This document shows positions 17,410 through 27,000 of a stretch of 64,000 nucleotides of DNA, in pieces. Position 1 is the first letter of the stretch. Each line of letters opens with the position of its first letter. The DNA comes from Azospirillum sp. OGB3. Lineage in GTDB: Bacteria; Pseudomonadota; Alphaproteobacteria; Azospirillales; Azospirillaceae. The DNA lies in assembly GCF_014192915.1 (NCBI RefSeq), contig NZ_JACHYN010000017.1, positions 51,041 through 115,040 of the forward strand. The letters are read 5' to 3'. Both the position numbers and the translations under genes were made by a program. Below the pieces are notes generated by a model that had not been told where the DNA came from, ran no database searches, and saw nothing but the letters and a program-made list of their open reading frames with translations.

Positions 17410-17663
17410 CGGTCGCTCCTGGCCATCTCGCGAGCGTCGGCGAGGCGGCCGACGGCGTAGGCGCGCAGATCGTCATAGAGGGACCCGCTGTCTTCCAGCA
17501 GAGGAAGCGCCCACGGCGCGGTGACCCATTCATCGCCCACGCGGATTTCCACCCGGTCGATGTTGGCTTCCCAGCGCCCGCCCCGGTACTGGATGCGCGC
17601 GTCGTATTGCCGCTCCGCCGACCCGAGGGCGAGGGTCAGCACGGTGTCGTATTCGCATCGCAT
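17406..17663 (-). CDS. Hypothetical phage protein
   Basis: An 85-residue protein starting MRCEYDTVLTLALGSAERQY. It has an amphipathic beta-rich middle (YDARIQYRGGRWEANIDRVEI) and a helical tail. I picked the ATG at 17663; a longer in-frame start near 17723 would add a basic leader of poor quality. The stop overlaps the next gene's ATG. No family recognised. Confidence 0.6.
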   Translation of the reverse strand: MRCEYDTVLTLALGSAERQYDARIQYRGGRWEANIDRVEIRVGDEWVTAPWALPLLEDSGSLYDDLRAYAVGRLADAREMARSDR

Positions 17664-17777
17664 GATGCACCTCGGAAAACACGAAACCCGCCGCGGCGGG
17701 GCCGGGCGGGCTTTTGTGTGCACCCACCTCGGGCGCTGTCTGCCGTCAAGTAGTGACCTTTATTCCTAAATAATAGG

Positions 17778-18599
17778 TTAAATATCCTCTCTGGAGATCC
17801 ACGGCGTCGCCGGGGCGGCAAAGCCGGTCACCCGATAATCGCGCAGCGGCAGATCCACCACCGCTCCCAGCACCCGCATCATGCCGGCATGCCACGAGGC
17901 GTAGTCTTCCCGCGCCTCCCGGATCTCGCCGATGCTGGGCGACAGTTCCACTGCGCTCCACCGGACCACCACCTGACGCGATCCGTCGTCCAAGGTGCGA
18001 TAGGTGAAGCCGGGCTCGGCCTGCTGAAACTTGCGGCGGCCCCGGCTGTCCAGGATGCCAACACCGCGGGCGATCATGCGGCGCGCCACCACGGACAACG
18101 GCGGCACCGACTCCCATTCGCTCACCACGACATGGCGCCGGCCGCCACCTTTGGGGGCCGTGTTACGGACCGGCACAAACCGCTGGCACCCCAGGTTCCA
18201 GCATGGGCGTCCGCCCTCACGTGCTTGGTCGAGGATGAGCCGGCGCCAGCCCTTCAGGTTGCCGAAGGCCCGGTCGATGGCCGCCATGACCGCCTCGGCG
18301 TCCGGATGCAGCCGCGGCGCCACGCCCCGGATCTGGCCACCACCGTCCACGCGCGTCCCGGCCAAACCGATCTCGGCGACGCGGACGCAACTGTCCACCC
18401 CCCAGCCGCCCGGCCCATCGAAGCCGCCGGTTGGGTGATTGCCCCGCCGGATGGCCGCGGCGGCGGCCATTTCGACGGAGTGCAGACTCACGCGATCCCG
18501 GTCGGCCTTTTGTGTGCGGATGGTCCACACGACCAACTCTTCGAGGTCGATAGCGCGACGCTGACGCACGGCGGCGCCGGTGATGGTGTGAACGGCCAC
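17778..18599 (-). CDS. Hypothetical phage protein
   Basis: A 273-residue protein starting at GTG, with a GGAG ribosome site six bases upstream. Visible segments include RAIDLEELVVWTIRTQKADR, HPDAEAVMAAIDRAFGNLKG, a C-terminal beta-rich half with FTYRTLDDGSRQVVVRWSAV, and WHAGMMRVLGAVVDLPL. It could be a DNA-binding or regulatory protein of the early region, but no clear domain is seen. It is on the minus strand with the other phage genes. Confidence 0.65.
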   Translation of the reverse strand: MAVHTITGAAVRQRRAIDLEELVVWTIRTQKADRDRVSLHSVEMAAAAAIRRGNHPTGGFDGPGGWGVDSCVRVAEIGLAGTRVDGGGQIRGVAPRLHPDAEAVMAAIDRAFGNLKGWRRLILDQAREGGRPCWNLGCQRFVPVRNTAPKGGGRRHVVVSEWESVPPLSVVARRMIARGVGILDSRGRRKFQQAEPGFTYRTLDDGSRQVVVRWSAVELSPSIGEIREAREDYASWHAGMMRVLGAVVDLPLRDYRVTGFAAPATPWISREDI

Positions 18600-18621
18600 G
18601 GCAATCTCCAGCGGATGACCG

Positions 18622-18918
18622 TCAGGCGGCGATTGCCGGCCGGATGGTGGCGGCGCACAGCCGTTCGATGCCGGCAGCCAACGTTTCCAAGGCCGCCGGG
18701 GGAATCATCGCGGGATCGTTGCGGTAGGTCAGCAGGAACCGCCCCTTGGCGATCAGGTCCTCGGGGGTATCGACTTCCGCGCAGGCTAGAACGTGTTCCA
18801 GGTTGCCCAGCATGCCGTCCAGTTCATCCGGCGCAGCCGGTTCCTGGGCGGCGCAACACGCGGCAAGCCGCTGGTACGAGTCCAGTAGAGGGGGTAAGGA
18901 CAAAGCGGCGATGCGCAT
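18622..18918 (-). CDS. Hypothetical phage protein
   Basis: A 98-residue helical, acidic protein starting MRIAALSLPPLLDSYQRLAA, with LDGMLGNLEHVLACAEVD in the middle. A GGAG ribosome site lies seven bases before the ATG at 18918. It is the most upstream minus-strand phage gene before the R-M block. Family unknown. Confidence 0.6.
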   Translation of the reverse strand: MRIAALSLPPLLDSYQRLAACCAAQEPAAPDELDGMLGNLEHVLACAEVDTPEDLIAKGRFLLTYRNDPAMIPPAALETLAAGIERLCAATIRPAIAA

Positions 18919-19187
18919 GGATCGGCTCCGGCATTTGGGAGCCCAAGCGCGGCGCCATGTGATGGTGTCGGAGGGCAGGGCCGATGCCATACCGGCAGTA
19001 CCGCGCCTGGGTTTAGGACTTTTGCCCGTTATCACATACCAGATCCTTATCAATAGGAATGCATGTATGGTTTGTTCCATTTTTGCCTCATGCATTTAAC
19101 CGTTTACGACCACATTGCGCCGTGAGCCGACATGAGCAGCCGGTAGATAGCTTCATCAGGATCGTTGTAACTCTGCGGAATGGAACA

Positions 19188-19237
19188 TAGGATTCCTAAT
19201 CCTGGGGCCGTGGGTTCGAAACCCGACGGACCTACCA
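19188..19237 (+). other. Degenerate tRNA 3' half (anticodon CCT, Arg-like), possible att remnant
   Basis: A five-pair anticodon stem (one G-T pair) closes a seven-base loop TTCCTAA, giving anticodon CCT (Arg). A T arm follows with loop ttcgaaa and stem GTGGG/CCCGA, in which only four of five pairs form, then the 3' acceptor strand and an encoded CCA at 19235-19237. No matching 5' acceptor (aggtccg expected) or D arm is found upstream. It therefore looks like a displaced tRNA-Arg(CCT) 3' end, as left behind at an attachment site, or a decayed phage tRNA. Confidence 0.55.
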
Positions 19238-19478
19238 AAGAATTCGTGGACTTAGGACGCACGGGTTAGGGCGTGGGATGACTCAGTAAACACGCTGCTG
19301 GAAAGTCGGTTAGCGGAATCCAACGTTCTCTACATTCAAAAAGCAGAATAGTGAGACTTTCCCTCTCGTTCACGACGAGCACTGCCTGACTGGCCCAACG
19401 TTGTTGCCGTGCAAGCGGCGGATCAGCGCACAGGGCATTTGTCCTCACCGCCCATCTTCCTTCGCAATCCGAAATGGG

Positions 19479-19507
19479 TATAGTAGCCCCCCTGAACGCT
19501 AGAGGGA
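19479..19507 (+). promoter_or_regulatory. Candidate promoter -10 and ribosome site of hsdM
   Basis: A tatagt box at 19479-19484 lies about 30 bases before the ATG, and agaggga at 19501-19507 is a good ribosome site for hsdM. No strong -35 match is seen, so the promoter call is tentative. Confidence 0.35.
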
Positions 19508-19510
19508 CGC

Positions 19511-21097
19511 ATGCCGAGACCGCGCAAAGCCGACACCGCAAAGCCGGCGAACGGCGCCGCCAAGACCGACTTCAAGCAGACGCTGTGGGCCGCCGCCGAC
19601 AAGCTGCGCAAGCACATCGACGCGGCCGAGTACAAGCACGTCGTGCTCGGGCTGATCTTCCTGAAGTACATCTCCGACCGTTTCCTCGCCCTGCACGAGG
19701 CGCTGGAAAGGGATGAACTCGCTGACCCGGAAGACCGGGACGAGTACGAGGCCGAGAGCGTCTTCTGGGTGCCGAAGGAGGCCCGCTGGCCGGAGCTTCA
19801 GAAGGACGCCAAGAAGCCGGAGATCGGAACGCGAATCGACGCGGCCATGGATATCGTCGAGAAGGCGAATCCGACGCTGAAGGGCGTGCTGCCGAAGGAC
19901 TATGGGCGCGCCTCGCTCGACAAGCAGATGCTGGGCGAACTGGTGGACCTGATCGGCACCATCGAGCTGGTGGCGCGGCGCGAGGGCGAAAACGGCACAC
20001 CGCAGGATATCCTGGGGCATGTGTACGAATATTTCCTCGGCCAGTTCGCCGCCGCCGAAGGCAAGAAGGGCGGCCAGTTCTACACCCCGGAATGCGTGGT
20101 GAAGCTGCTGGTCGAGATGATCGAGCCCTACAAGGGCCGCGTCTACGACCCGTGCTGCGGCTCCGGCGGCATGTTCGTGCAGTCGGAAAAATTCGTCGAG
20201 GCGCACAACGGCCGGCGCATCGACTTGTCCATTTTCGGGCAGGAGAGCAACCACACGACCTGGAAGCTCGCTCGCATGAACCTCGCCATCCGTGGCATCG
20301 AGGCCAATCTGGGCGACCGCAACGCGGACAGCTTCCACGATGACCTGCACAAGGACCTGAAAGCCGACTTCATCCTCGCCAACCCGCCGTTCAACGACAG
20401 CGACTGGGGCGGCGAGCGCCGACGCGATGACGTGCGCTGGGCCTACGGCGTGCCGCCGGCCGGCAACGCCAACCTCGCCTGGGTGCAGCACTTCATCCAC
20501 CATCTGGCGCCGAACGGCGTTGCCGGCTTCGTGCTTGCCAACGGTTCCATGACCTCAAACCAGTCCGGCGAAGGCGAGATCCGCAAAGCCATCGTCGAGG
20601 CTGATCTGGTGGACTGCATGGTGGCGCTGCCCGGCCAGCTTTTCTTCACGACGCAGATCCCCGTGTGTCTCTGGTTCCTCTCCCGCAACAAGGCGGGCGG
20701 GAAGGTTGGGCCGGGCAAGACCCTGCGCGACCGGCGCGGCGAGGTGCTTTTCATCGACGCCCGCAAGCTCGGTCGTATGGTTGACCGCGTTCGTCGGGAG
20801 CTTACGGATATCCCAGGCGGGGACATCGACGCGATCACCAAGACCTATCATGCGTGGCGCACCTGGGGAGGGGAATACGAGGACAAGCCAGGTTTCTGTA
20901 AGTCTGTAACGCTAGAAGATATCCGTGCTTACGGACATGTGCTGGCGCCGGGAAGATACGTTGGCACCGCGGAAGCTGGCGAAGGGGGTGAGCCATTCGA
21001 GTTGCATTTCAGGCGAATCAAAGAGCGATTGCTGGCTGAATTCGAGAACAGAGTGGTCCTTGAAGCATCAGTTCGAAAGGTTCTGGGCGATCTATGA
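19511..21097 (+). CDS. hsdM: Type I restriction-modification system methyltransferase subunit M
   Basis: A 528-residue adenine methyltransferase. The N-terminal HsdM helical domain is at about residues 20-160. The SAM-binding motif VYDPCCGSGGMF is near residue 212 and the catalytic NPPF in ILANPPFNDSDWGG near 290. With HsdS it methylates both strands of the recognition site. RBS agaggga is three bases before the ATG. It opens a five-gene operon in which every junction is a four-base overlap. Its last 60 codons are noticeably less GC-rich as they approach hsdS. Confidence 0.96.
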   Translation: MPRPRKADTAKPANGAAKTDFKQTLWAAADKLRKHIDAAEYKHVVLGLIFLKYISDRFLALHEALERDELADPEDRDEYEAESVFWVPKEARWPELQKDAKKPEIGTRIDAAMDIVEKANPTLKGVLPKDYGRASLDKQMLGELVDLIGTIELVARREGENGTPQDILGHVYEYFLGQFAAAEGKKGGQFYTPECVVKLLVEMIEPYKGRVYDPCCGSGGMFVQSEKFVEAHNGRRIDLSIFGQESNHTTWKLARMNLAIRGIEANLGDRNADSFHDDLHKDLKADFILANPPFNDSDWGGERRRDDVRWAYGVPPAGNANLAWVQHFIHHLAPNGVAGFVLANGSMTSNQSGEGEIRKAIVEADLVDCMVALPGQLFFTTQIPVCLWFLSRNKAGGKVGPGKTLRDRRGEVLFIDARKLGRMVDRVRRELTDIPGGDIDAITKTYHAWRTWGGEYEDKPGFCKSVTLEDIRAYGHVLAPGRYVGTAEAGEGGEPFELHFRRIKERLLAEFENRVVLEASVRKVLGDL

Positions 21098-22323
21098 TTG
21101 TTGAATGGAAGACAACAAGGGTTGGCGATCAAATCAACCTTCAGAGAGGATTTGATATTACTCGCGATGGAGCCGCCTGCGGCCCGTTTCCGGTCATTTC
21201 ATCGAGTGGTACTTCTTTCTACAATGACAAGGCGATGGTTTCTGGTCCGGGCGTTGTGATAGGGCGCAAGGGAACCTTGGGCACAGTGTTTTATGTAGAG
21301 GGAGACTACTGGCCTCACGATACAACGCTCTGGGTTACCGATTTTTGCGGTAATAACCCCAGGTTCGTTTACTATTTTTTAAAAAGCCTGAGTCTGCAAG
21401 ACTTTGATGTCGGAAGTGCCAATCCAACTCTCAACCGTAACCATGTGCATCCGATAGAGGTTCTGTGGCCACCAAGAGAAGAGCAGGACGGAATTTCTTA
21501 TATTTTGTCAACAATAGATGGAAAGATAGAATCAAACTGCTTGGTGCGAAGAAATTTGGAGTCGGCAATGGAGCAGATATTTAAATCTATGTTTAAGGGG
21601 AAAGAAGAAAAAGATGAAGCCTTGAATTGGTGTGGAAGGTCATTTGCAAAATATACCTCAGACCAAAATCGTGCATCTGATGGGTGGAGTATAGTTAAGT
21701 TTGGACAGATTACGGATCGTATATCTATGGGACCATTCGGTTCTCGAATCAAAGCAGAAAATTTTGTTGACGCTGGTGTCCCGGTTATACGTGGATCGAA
21801 CTTGGCTGGTATGTTTGTTGATGGTAAATTTGCCTATTTGTCTAATGAAAAGGCCGATGAGCTAAGTGCTTCACGGGCTGAGGCTGGGGATATTGTTTTT
21901 ACGCACAGGGGTACTGTAGGGCAGGTTTCGCTTGTTCCTGATGACGGTGAGCATAAAAGATATGTTGTTTCTCAGAGTCAGATGGTTGCTACGGTTAACG
22001 AAGAAATGTGTTCGCGATACTATGCATATCTCTATTTTTCTGTCGGCCGAGGCAGGTGGGAAATAGAATCTAATATAAACACGACGGGGGTTCCTGCTAT
22101 TTCGAGGCCATCAACATTCTTGAAGAACGTAACATTTCCCTTGCCTAATCGTGAGCTAATGTCGGCGTTTGATGGCATTGTTCGGCCGATGTTTAACTTG
22201 GCTTCCCAATGCGACAAGGAGTCTAGCATTTTGCTTGAGCTTCGTGATCTGCTGCTCCCTAAGCTCATGTCCGGGGAAATTCGGGTGAAAGATGCCGAGC
22301 GCATGGTGGGCGACGTTATATGA
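21094..22323 (+). CDS. hsdS: Type I restriction-modification specificity subunit S
   Basis: A 409-residue specificity protein with two target recognition domains. TRD1 is at about residues 1-150, ending with a conserved helix (ISYILSTIDGKIESNCLVRR). TRD2 is at about 200-360, with GPFGSRIKAENFVDAGVPVI and RGSNLAGMFVDGK. The closing helix ends LRDLLLPKLMSGEIRV. The DNA is strikingly AT-rich compared with its neighbours, a common sign that recognition domains were exchanged by transfer. The target sequence cannot be read from the protein. ATG overlaps the hsdM stop. Confidence 0.95.
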   Translation: MIVEWKTTRVGDQINLQRGFDITRDGAACGPFPVISSSGTSFYNDKAMVSGPGVVIGRKGTLGTVFYVEGDYWPHDTTLWVTDFCGNNPRFVYYFLKSLSLQDFDVGSANPTLNRNHVHPIEVLWPPREEQDGISYILSTIDGKIESNCLVRRNLESAMEQIFKSMFKGKEEKDEALNWCGRSFAKYTSDQNRASDGWSIVKFGQITDRISMGPFGSRIKAENFVDAGVPVIRGSNLAGMFVDGKFAYLSNEKADELSASRAEAGDIVFTHRGTVGQVSLVPDDGEHKRYVVSQSQMVATVNEEMCSRYYAYLYFSVGRGRWEIESNINTTGVPAISRPSTFLKNVTFPLPNRELMSAFDGIVRPMFNLASQCDKESSILLELRDLLLPKLMSGEIRVKDAERMVGDVI

Positions 22324-23324
22324 CCGTCGTCAAACTCGGCCGCCTCGAAAAGCTGGACCTTCGCGACATCTGGGCGTCGGAGGCCGGCGACTTCACGCCT
22401 TGGCTGGCGCAGGCAGAGAACCTGAAGCTCCTGGGCGAAGCCGTTGGGCTGGAGTTGGAGTTGGAGGCGACGGAGCGCAACGTCGGGCCATTCCGCGCAG
22501 ACATTCTGTGCAAGGACACCGACTCCGGGCACTGGGTGCTGATCGAGAATCAGTTGGGACGCACTGATCATGGGCACTTTGGCCAGTTGCTGACCTACGC
22601 CGCCGGGTTGGAGGCGGTGACCATCATTTGGATCGCCGCCACCTTCACCGACGAGCACCGCGCGGCGCTCGATTGGCTGAACCAGATCACCAACGACCGC
22701 TTCACCTTCTTCGGACTGGAGATCGAGCTCTGGCGGATTGGTGACTCGCTGGCCGCGCCGAAGTTCAACGTCGTCTCCAAGCCCAACGCTTGGAGCAGTT
22801 CGGTGTCGCAGGCCGCCTCCGCCATCGCCGCCGACACGCTGAGCCCGACTAAGGCATTGCAACTGGAGTATTGGGCGCGCTTCGGTGATTTCCTGCGCCA
22901 GAACAACTCGCCCATACGGCCGCAGAAGCCGTACCCCCAGCACTGGATGAATTTCCGGGTCGGCCGTTCGGGCTTCCTGCTCAGCGCGCTGCTCAACTCC
23001 ACCAGCAACCGGATCGGTGTGGACCTTTACATCACCGCCGACAACTCACTTGCCTACTTCAAGCTGCTCCAGCAGCAGAAGGAGGCCATTGAGGGCGAAA
23101 TTGGTGCGCCGCTCGACTGGCTGGAACTTCCCGCGAAGAAGTCGTGTCGCATCGTGCTGTACTGGCCCGATGTCGATCCCCTCGATCAGACCCGCTGGCC
23201 CGAATACATGCAGTGGATGCGCGACAAGCTTGAGCGCTTTTCCACAACTTTCAACCAACGGGTCAGGGCACTGAACGCTGCGAATTGGGAACCTGAAATG
23301 ATCGTCGAGGAGAACGCGCGGTGA
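22320..23324 (+). CDS. DUF4268 protein with PD-(D/E)xK nuclease-like N-terminus
   Basis: A 334-residue protein inside the R-M operon. Residues 55-85 read FRADILCKDTDSGHWVLIEN with QLGRTDHGHFGQLLTYAAG after it, a D...E-x-Q arrangement like the PD-(D/E)xK nuclease core. The C-terminal half (from about 190) is the DUF4268 region with WARFGDFLRQNNSP and RIGVDLYITADN. Such proteins are often near type I R-M and other defence genes, but their target is unknown. GC content is back to the host level, unlike hsdS. It overlaps hsdS (ATGA) and the next gene (GTGA). Confidence 0.85.
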   Translation: MTVVKLGRLEKLDLRDIWASEAGDFTPWLAQAENLKLLGEAVGLELELEATERNVGPFRADILCKDTDSGHWVLIENQLGRTDHGHFGQLLTYAAGLEAVTIIWIAATFTDEHRAALDWLNQITNDRFTFFGLEIELWRIGDSLAAPKFNVVSKPNAWSSSVSQAASAIAADTLSPTKALQLEYWARFGDFLRQNNSPIRPQKPYPQHWMNFRVGRSGFLLSALLNSTSNRIGVDLYITADNSLAYFKLLQQQKEAIEGEIGAPLDWLELPAKKSCRIVLYWPDVDPLDQTRWPEYMQWMRDKLERFSTTFNQRVRALNAANWEPEMIVEENAR

Positions 23325-24052
23325 ACTCCGAGGGTCCTTTATCGTCAACACACTTACCCGGCTCGCGCGTGCTGCTTGAGGCTTATCCGGCAGCAGGGCG
23401 CTTGCGGTACGCCATTGAGGCCGTCGAGCGAAGCATCTCCGATCAGCCTGGTATGGTTGTCGATGTGGCCAAGACCCTCATAGAGATCTGCTGCAAGACC
23501 ATCCTGGAAGAGCGCGAGGTTACGTTAAGGACGTCCACCCCGAAGCTTCCCGACCTGTTGCGCGAGACGGTTCGCTGTCTGGAGTTTGATCCGGACCGCC
23601 ACCCCGAAGGCACCACGCTTCGCGACGGCTTGAAGAACATCGTCAACGGGCTCACCACGACGATCCAGGGCATTGCGGCCGTGCGCAACATTCCGGGCAT
23701 CGGGCATGGCGCCCCCACCGGCATGCCCGACATCCGCGTGGATCAGGCGGCTTTCATCGTGGGCTCCGCAGACGCTGTCGTCAGCTTTCTTTTTCACATG
23801 CATCAATCGGTTTCGAAGCCCGAGCCGGTGAAGACGCCCGACCCGCCGATGATGCTGTTTCAGGACAACGAGCCGTTCAACGAGCATGTCGACGTCCTGC
23901 ACGATGTCGTGAAGATCTTCGACAAGCCGTATCGCCCGGCCGAGGTGCTGTTTCACGTCGATCGCGAAGCGTATGTTGCGGCGCTCGAGGACTTCCAGGA
24001 GGATGACAAGACGGGCGCCGAGCCCGCCACGGCGACGGAGGAAGCTCAATGA
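23321..24052 (+). CDS. Abortive infection (Abi_C-like) family protein
   Basis: A 243-residue protein starting at GTG, coupled to the DUF4268 gene by a GTGA overlap. Residues 30-60 form a helix AIEAVERSISDQPGMVVDVA. Residues 115-160 read GLTTTIQGIAAVRNIPGIGH then GAPTGMPDIRVDQAAFIV, close to the RN..G.GHG pattern of the Abi_C domain found in abortive infection proteins. The last 80 residues are acidic and unlike the domain. Embedded in an R-M operon, it may act as a back-up that stops growth when restriction fails. That role is inferred. Confidence 0.7.
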   Translation: MNSEGPLSSTHLPGSRVLLEAYPAAGRLRYAIEAVERSISDQPGMVVDVAKTLIEICCKTILEEREVTLRTSTPKLPDLLRETVRCLEFDPDRHPEGTTLRDGLKNIVNGLTTTIQGIAAVRNIPGIGHGAPTGMPDIRVDQAAFIVGSADAVVSFLFHMHQSVSKPEPVKTPDPPMMLFQDNEPFNEHVDVLHDVVKIFDKPYRPAEVLFHVDREAYVAALEDFQEDDKTGAEPATATEEAQ

Positions 24053-27000
24053 AGATGAGCGAAAGCGCGGTCGAGGCGGCCGCCCTCGCCTGGTTTGCCG
24101 GCATCGGCTACAAGATCGCTCACGGCCCGGACATCGCCCCCAACTCGCCCTGTGAGGAGCGGGCGGACTATGGCGCCATGGTGCTGGAAGGGCGGCTGCG
24201 CAACGCGCTGTCCATGATCAACCCCAAGATCCCGGCACCGACGCTGGAGGAGGTGGTGCGCAAGGTGGCGCGCCCCGACAGTCCCAATCTAGTCGCCGAC
24301 AACCGGGCCTTCCACCGCCTGATCACCGACGGCGTGCCGGTGGAGTACCGGACGAAGGACGGCGCGGTCAAACACGACCTGGTGCAACTGTTCGACTTCC
24401 GGCACACCGGACGCAACGACTGGCTGGTCGTCAACCAGTTCACGGTTCAGGAAGGCACCGCGACCCGCCGCCCCGACCTCGTCGTCTTCGTCAACGGGCT
24501 GCCGCTCGCGGTCTTGGAGTTGAAGGACGCGGCGAGCAAGTCGGCCACGCTCGACAAGGCCTATGGCCAGCTCCAGACCTACAAGCGCGAGATCCCCACG
24601 CTGTTCCGTTTCAACGCGGCGCTGGTGGTGTCGGACGGCATGCGCGCGCGCATGGGCACGCTCACAGCTGGGTGGGACCGCTTCCAGCCCTGGCGCACCA
24701 TCAACGGTGATGAACGGGCTCCGTCGGGGCAGGCGGAGTTGCAGGTCGTTATCGAGGGGGCTTTCGCGCCGGAGCGCTTCCTCGATCTCGTGCGTCACTT
24801 CGTGGTGTTCGAGGACGATGGCGAGACGGTCGTCAAGAAAATGGCCGCCTATCACCAGTTCCACGCTGTCAACAAAGCGGTCGAGGCGACGGTCGCAGCC
24901 GCGGCGAAGGACGGCGACGGCAAGGCTGGCGTGGTCTGGCACACCCAGGGCTCGGGCAAGAGCCTGACCATGGCGTTCTACGCCGGAAAGATCATCCAGC
25001 GTCTCGACAATCCGACCGTCGTCGTACTGACCGACCGCAACGACCTGGACCAGCAGCTCTTCGACACCTTCTCGCATTGCTCGGAGCTGATGCGACAGAC
25101 GCCGGTGCAGGTCGAGGGGCGCGATGACCTGAAGGCGAAGCTGGACGTCGCCTCGGGGGGCGTGGTCTTCACCACGATCCAGAAGTTCCTGCCTGATCCG
25201 GGAAAGCGTTATCCGGAAATCTCCACGCGCCACAACATCGTATTCATCGCCGACGAAGCGCACCGCAGCCAATATGGCTTCCGCCCCAAGCTGCACGTGG
25301 ACAAACGGTCGAAGAAAACGACCTTGTCAGCCGGCGGCTTCGCCCAGCACGTGCGCGACGCGTTCCCTAACGCCTCCTTCATCGGCTTCACCGGGACCCC
25401 CATCGAAACCGCTGACCACAACATCCGCAACGTCTTCGGCAACTACATCGACAAGTACGACATTCACCGCGCCATCGAGGACGGCGCCACGGTGCCGATC
25501 TACTACAGCGCCCGGCTGATCAAGCTGGAGCTGGACGACGAGCTGAAACAGACGCTCGACGACGAAGCCGAGGAGGTCACCGAGGACGAGGAGCCGACCG
25601 AACGCGAGCGGCTGAAGAGCAAGTGGGCGCGGCTGGAGGCGCTGGTCGGCGCCGACGACCGGGTCAAGCTGATCGCGGCCGACATTGTGCAGCATTTCGA
25701 GGAACGGCTCGCCGTCATGGACGGTAAGGGTATGGTGGTCTGCATGAGCCGGCGCATCTGCGTGGACCTGCACGACGCCATCGTGAAGCTGCGGCCGGAA
25801 TGGTTCGACGCCGACGATGGCAAAGGCGTCGTGAAGGTCATCATGACCGGCAATGCCTCCGAAACGGACTGGCAGCCGCACATCCGCACCAAGAACCGGC
25901 GGCGAAAGCTGGCCGAGCGCTTCCGCGACGCCGCCGATCCGTTCCGGCTGGTCATCGTTCGGGACATGTGGCTGACCGGCTTCGACGCGCCGTGTCTGCA
26001 CACCATGTACATCGACAAGCCGATGCACGGGCTGGGGCTGATGCAGGCCATTGCCCGCGTGAACCGGGTGTTCAAGGACAAGCCAGGCGGGCTGGTGGTC
26101 GACTACCTGGGCATTGGCGACCAGCTCAAGAAGGCGCTTGCCCAGTTCACCGCCGCCGGCCACCCGGCGGGGGAGGACGTGGACCGGCCACAGGAAATGG
26201 CCGTCAGGCTGATGAAGGAAAAACACGAGGTGGTCGCCGCGATGTTCCATGGCTTCGACCACCGGCGTTTCTACACTGCCGCGCCTAGCGAACAGCTCAA
26301 CATCCTGAAGTCGGCCGCCGAACACATCCTGACCCTGGACGGCCACGAGTCGGACGATTCCGACTGTGGACGGAAGGACGGCGTGGAACGGGACAGCCGA
26401 CGCCGCTTTGTCGTTGCCGTGGACGCCTTGTCCAAGGCGTACGCGCTGTCGGTGCCGCACCCGGATGTGAAGGCGCTCGATGGCGATGTGGCCTTTTTCC
26501 AAGCGGTCCGCGCGACGTTGATGAAGTACGCACTGCCCGACGAAGGCGGCGAGGAGGGCGGGGGTGGGGTTCAGGACGCGGCTATCCGGCAACTCGTCTC
26601 GAAGGCAATCACCACCGACCGCATCATCGACGTCTTCCGCGAAACCGGGATGGATAAGCCGGACATCTCCATCCTGTCCGACGAATTCCTGGCCGAGGTG
26701 CAGGGCATGCCCCAGCGCAATCTCGCGATGGAAGCGCTGAAGAAGCTGCTGAACGACGAAATTCGTCTGCGCGAGCGCCGCAACTTGATCGAGGCCCGAC
26801 ACTTCTCCGAGATGCTAAAGGAGGCGATCCGCCGCTATCACAACCGGGCCATCGACACCGCGCAGGTGATCCAGGAATTGATCGAGTTGGCCAAGCAGTT
26901 CCGAGACTCCATCCGGCGTGGCGAGGATCTCGGTATGTCCGAGGAGGAACTGGCCTTCTATGACGCGCTGGCCCTGAATGACAGTACCGTGCAAGCCATG

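Larger units (their letters stand above)
18919..19510. other. 592-base gap between phage genes and the R-M operon
   Basis: No convincing gene is seen here. The stretch is visibly more AT-rich than the flanks around 19010-19100 and 19300-19370. It holds the tRNA-like 3' half at 19188-19237 and, before hsdM, a possible sigma-70 -10 box (tatagt at 19479-19484). It probably contains the promoter of the leftward phage gene and that of the R-M operon, and may mark an insertion boundary. Confidence 0.5.

Noticed and set aside
19142..19237. A full, functional tRNA with 5' end ggtag near 19142
   Set aside because: ggtag can pair with ctacc at the 3' end, but this places the anticodon about 20 bases too far, and no D arm can be drawn.
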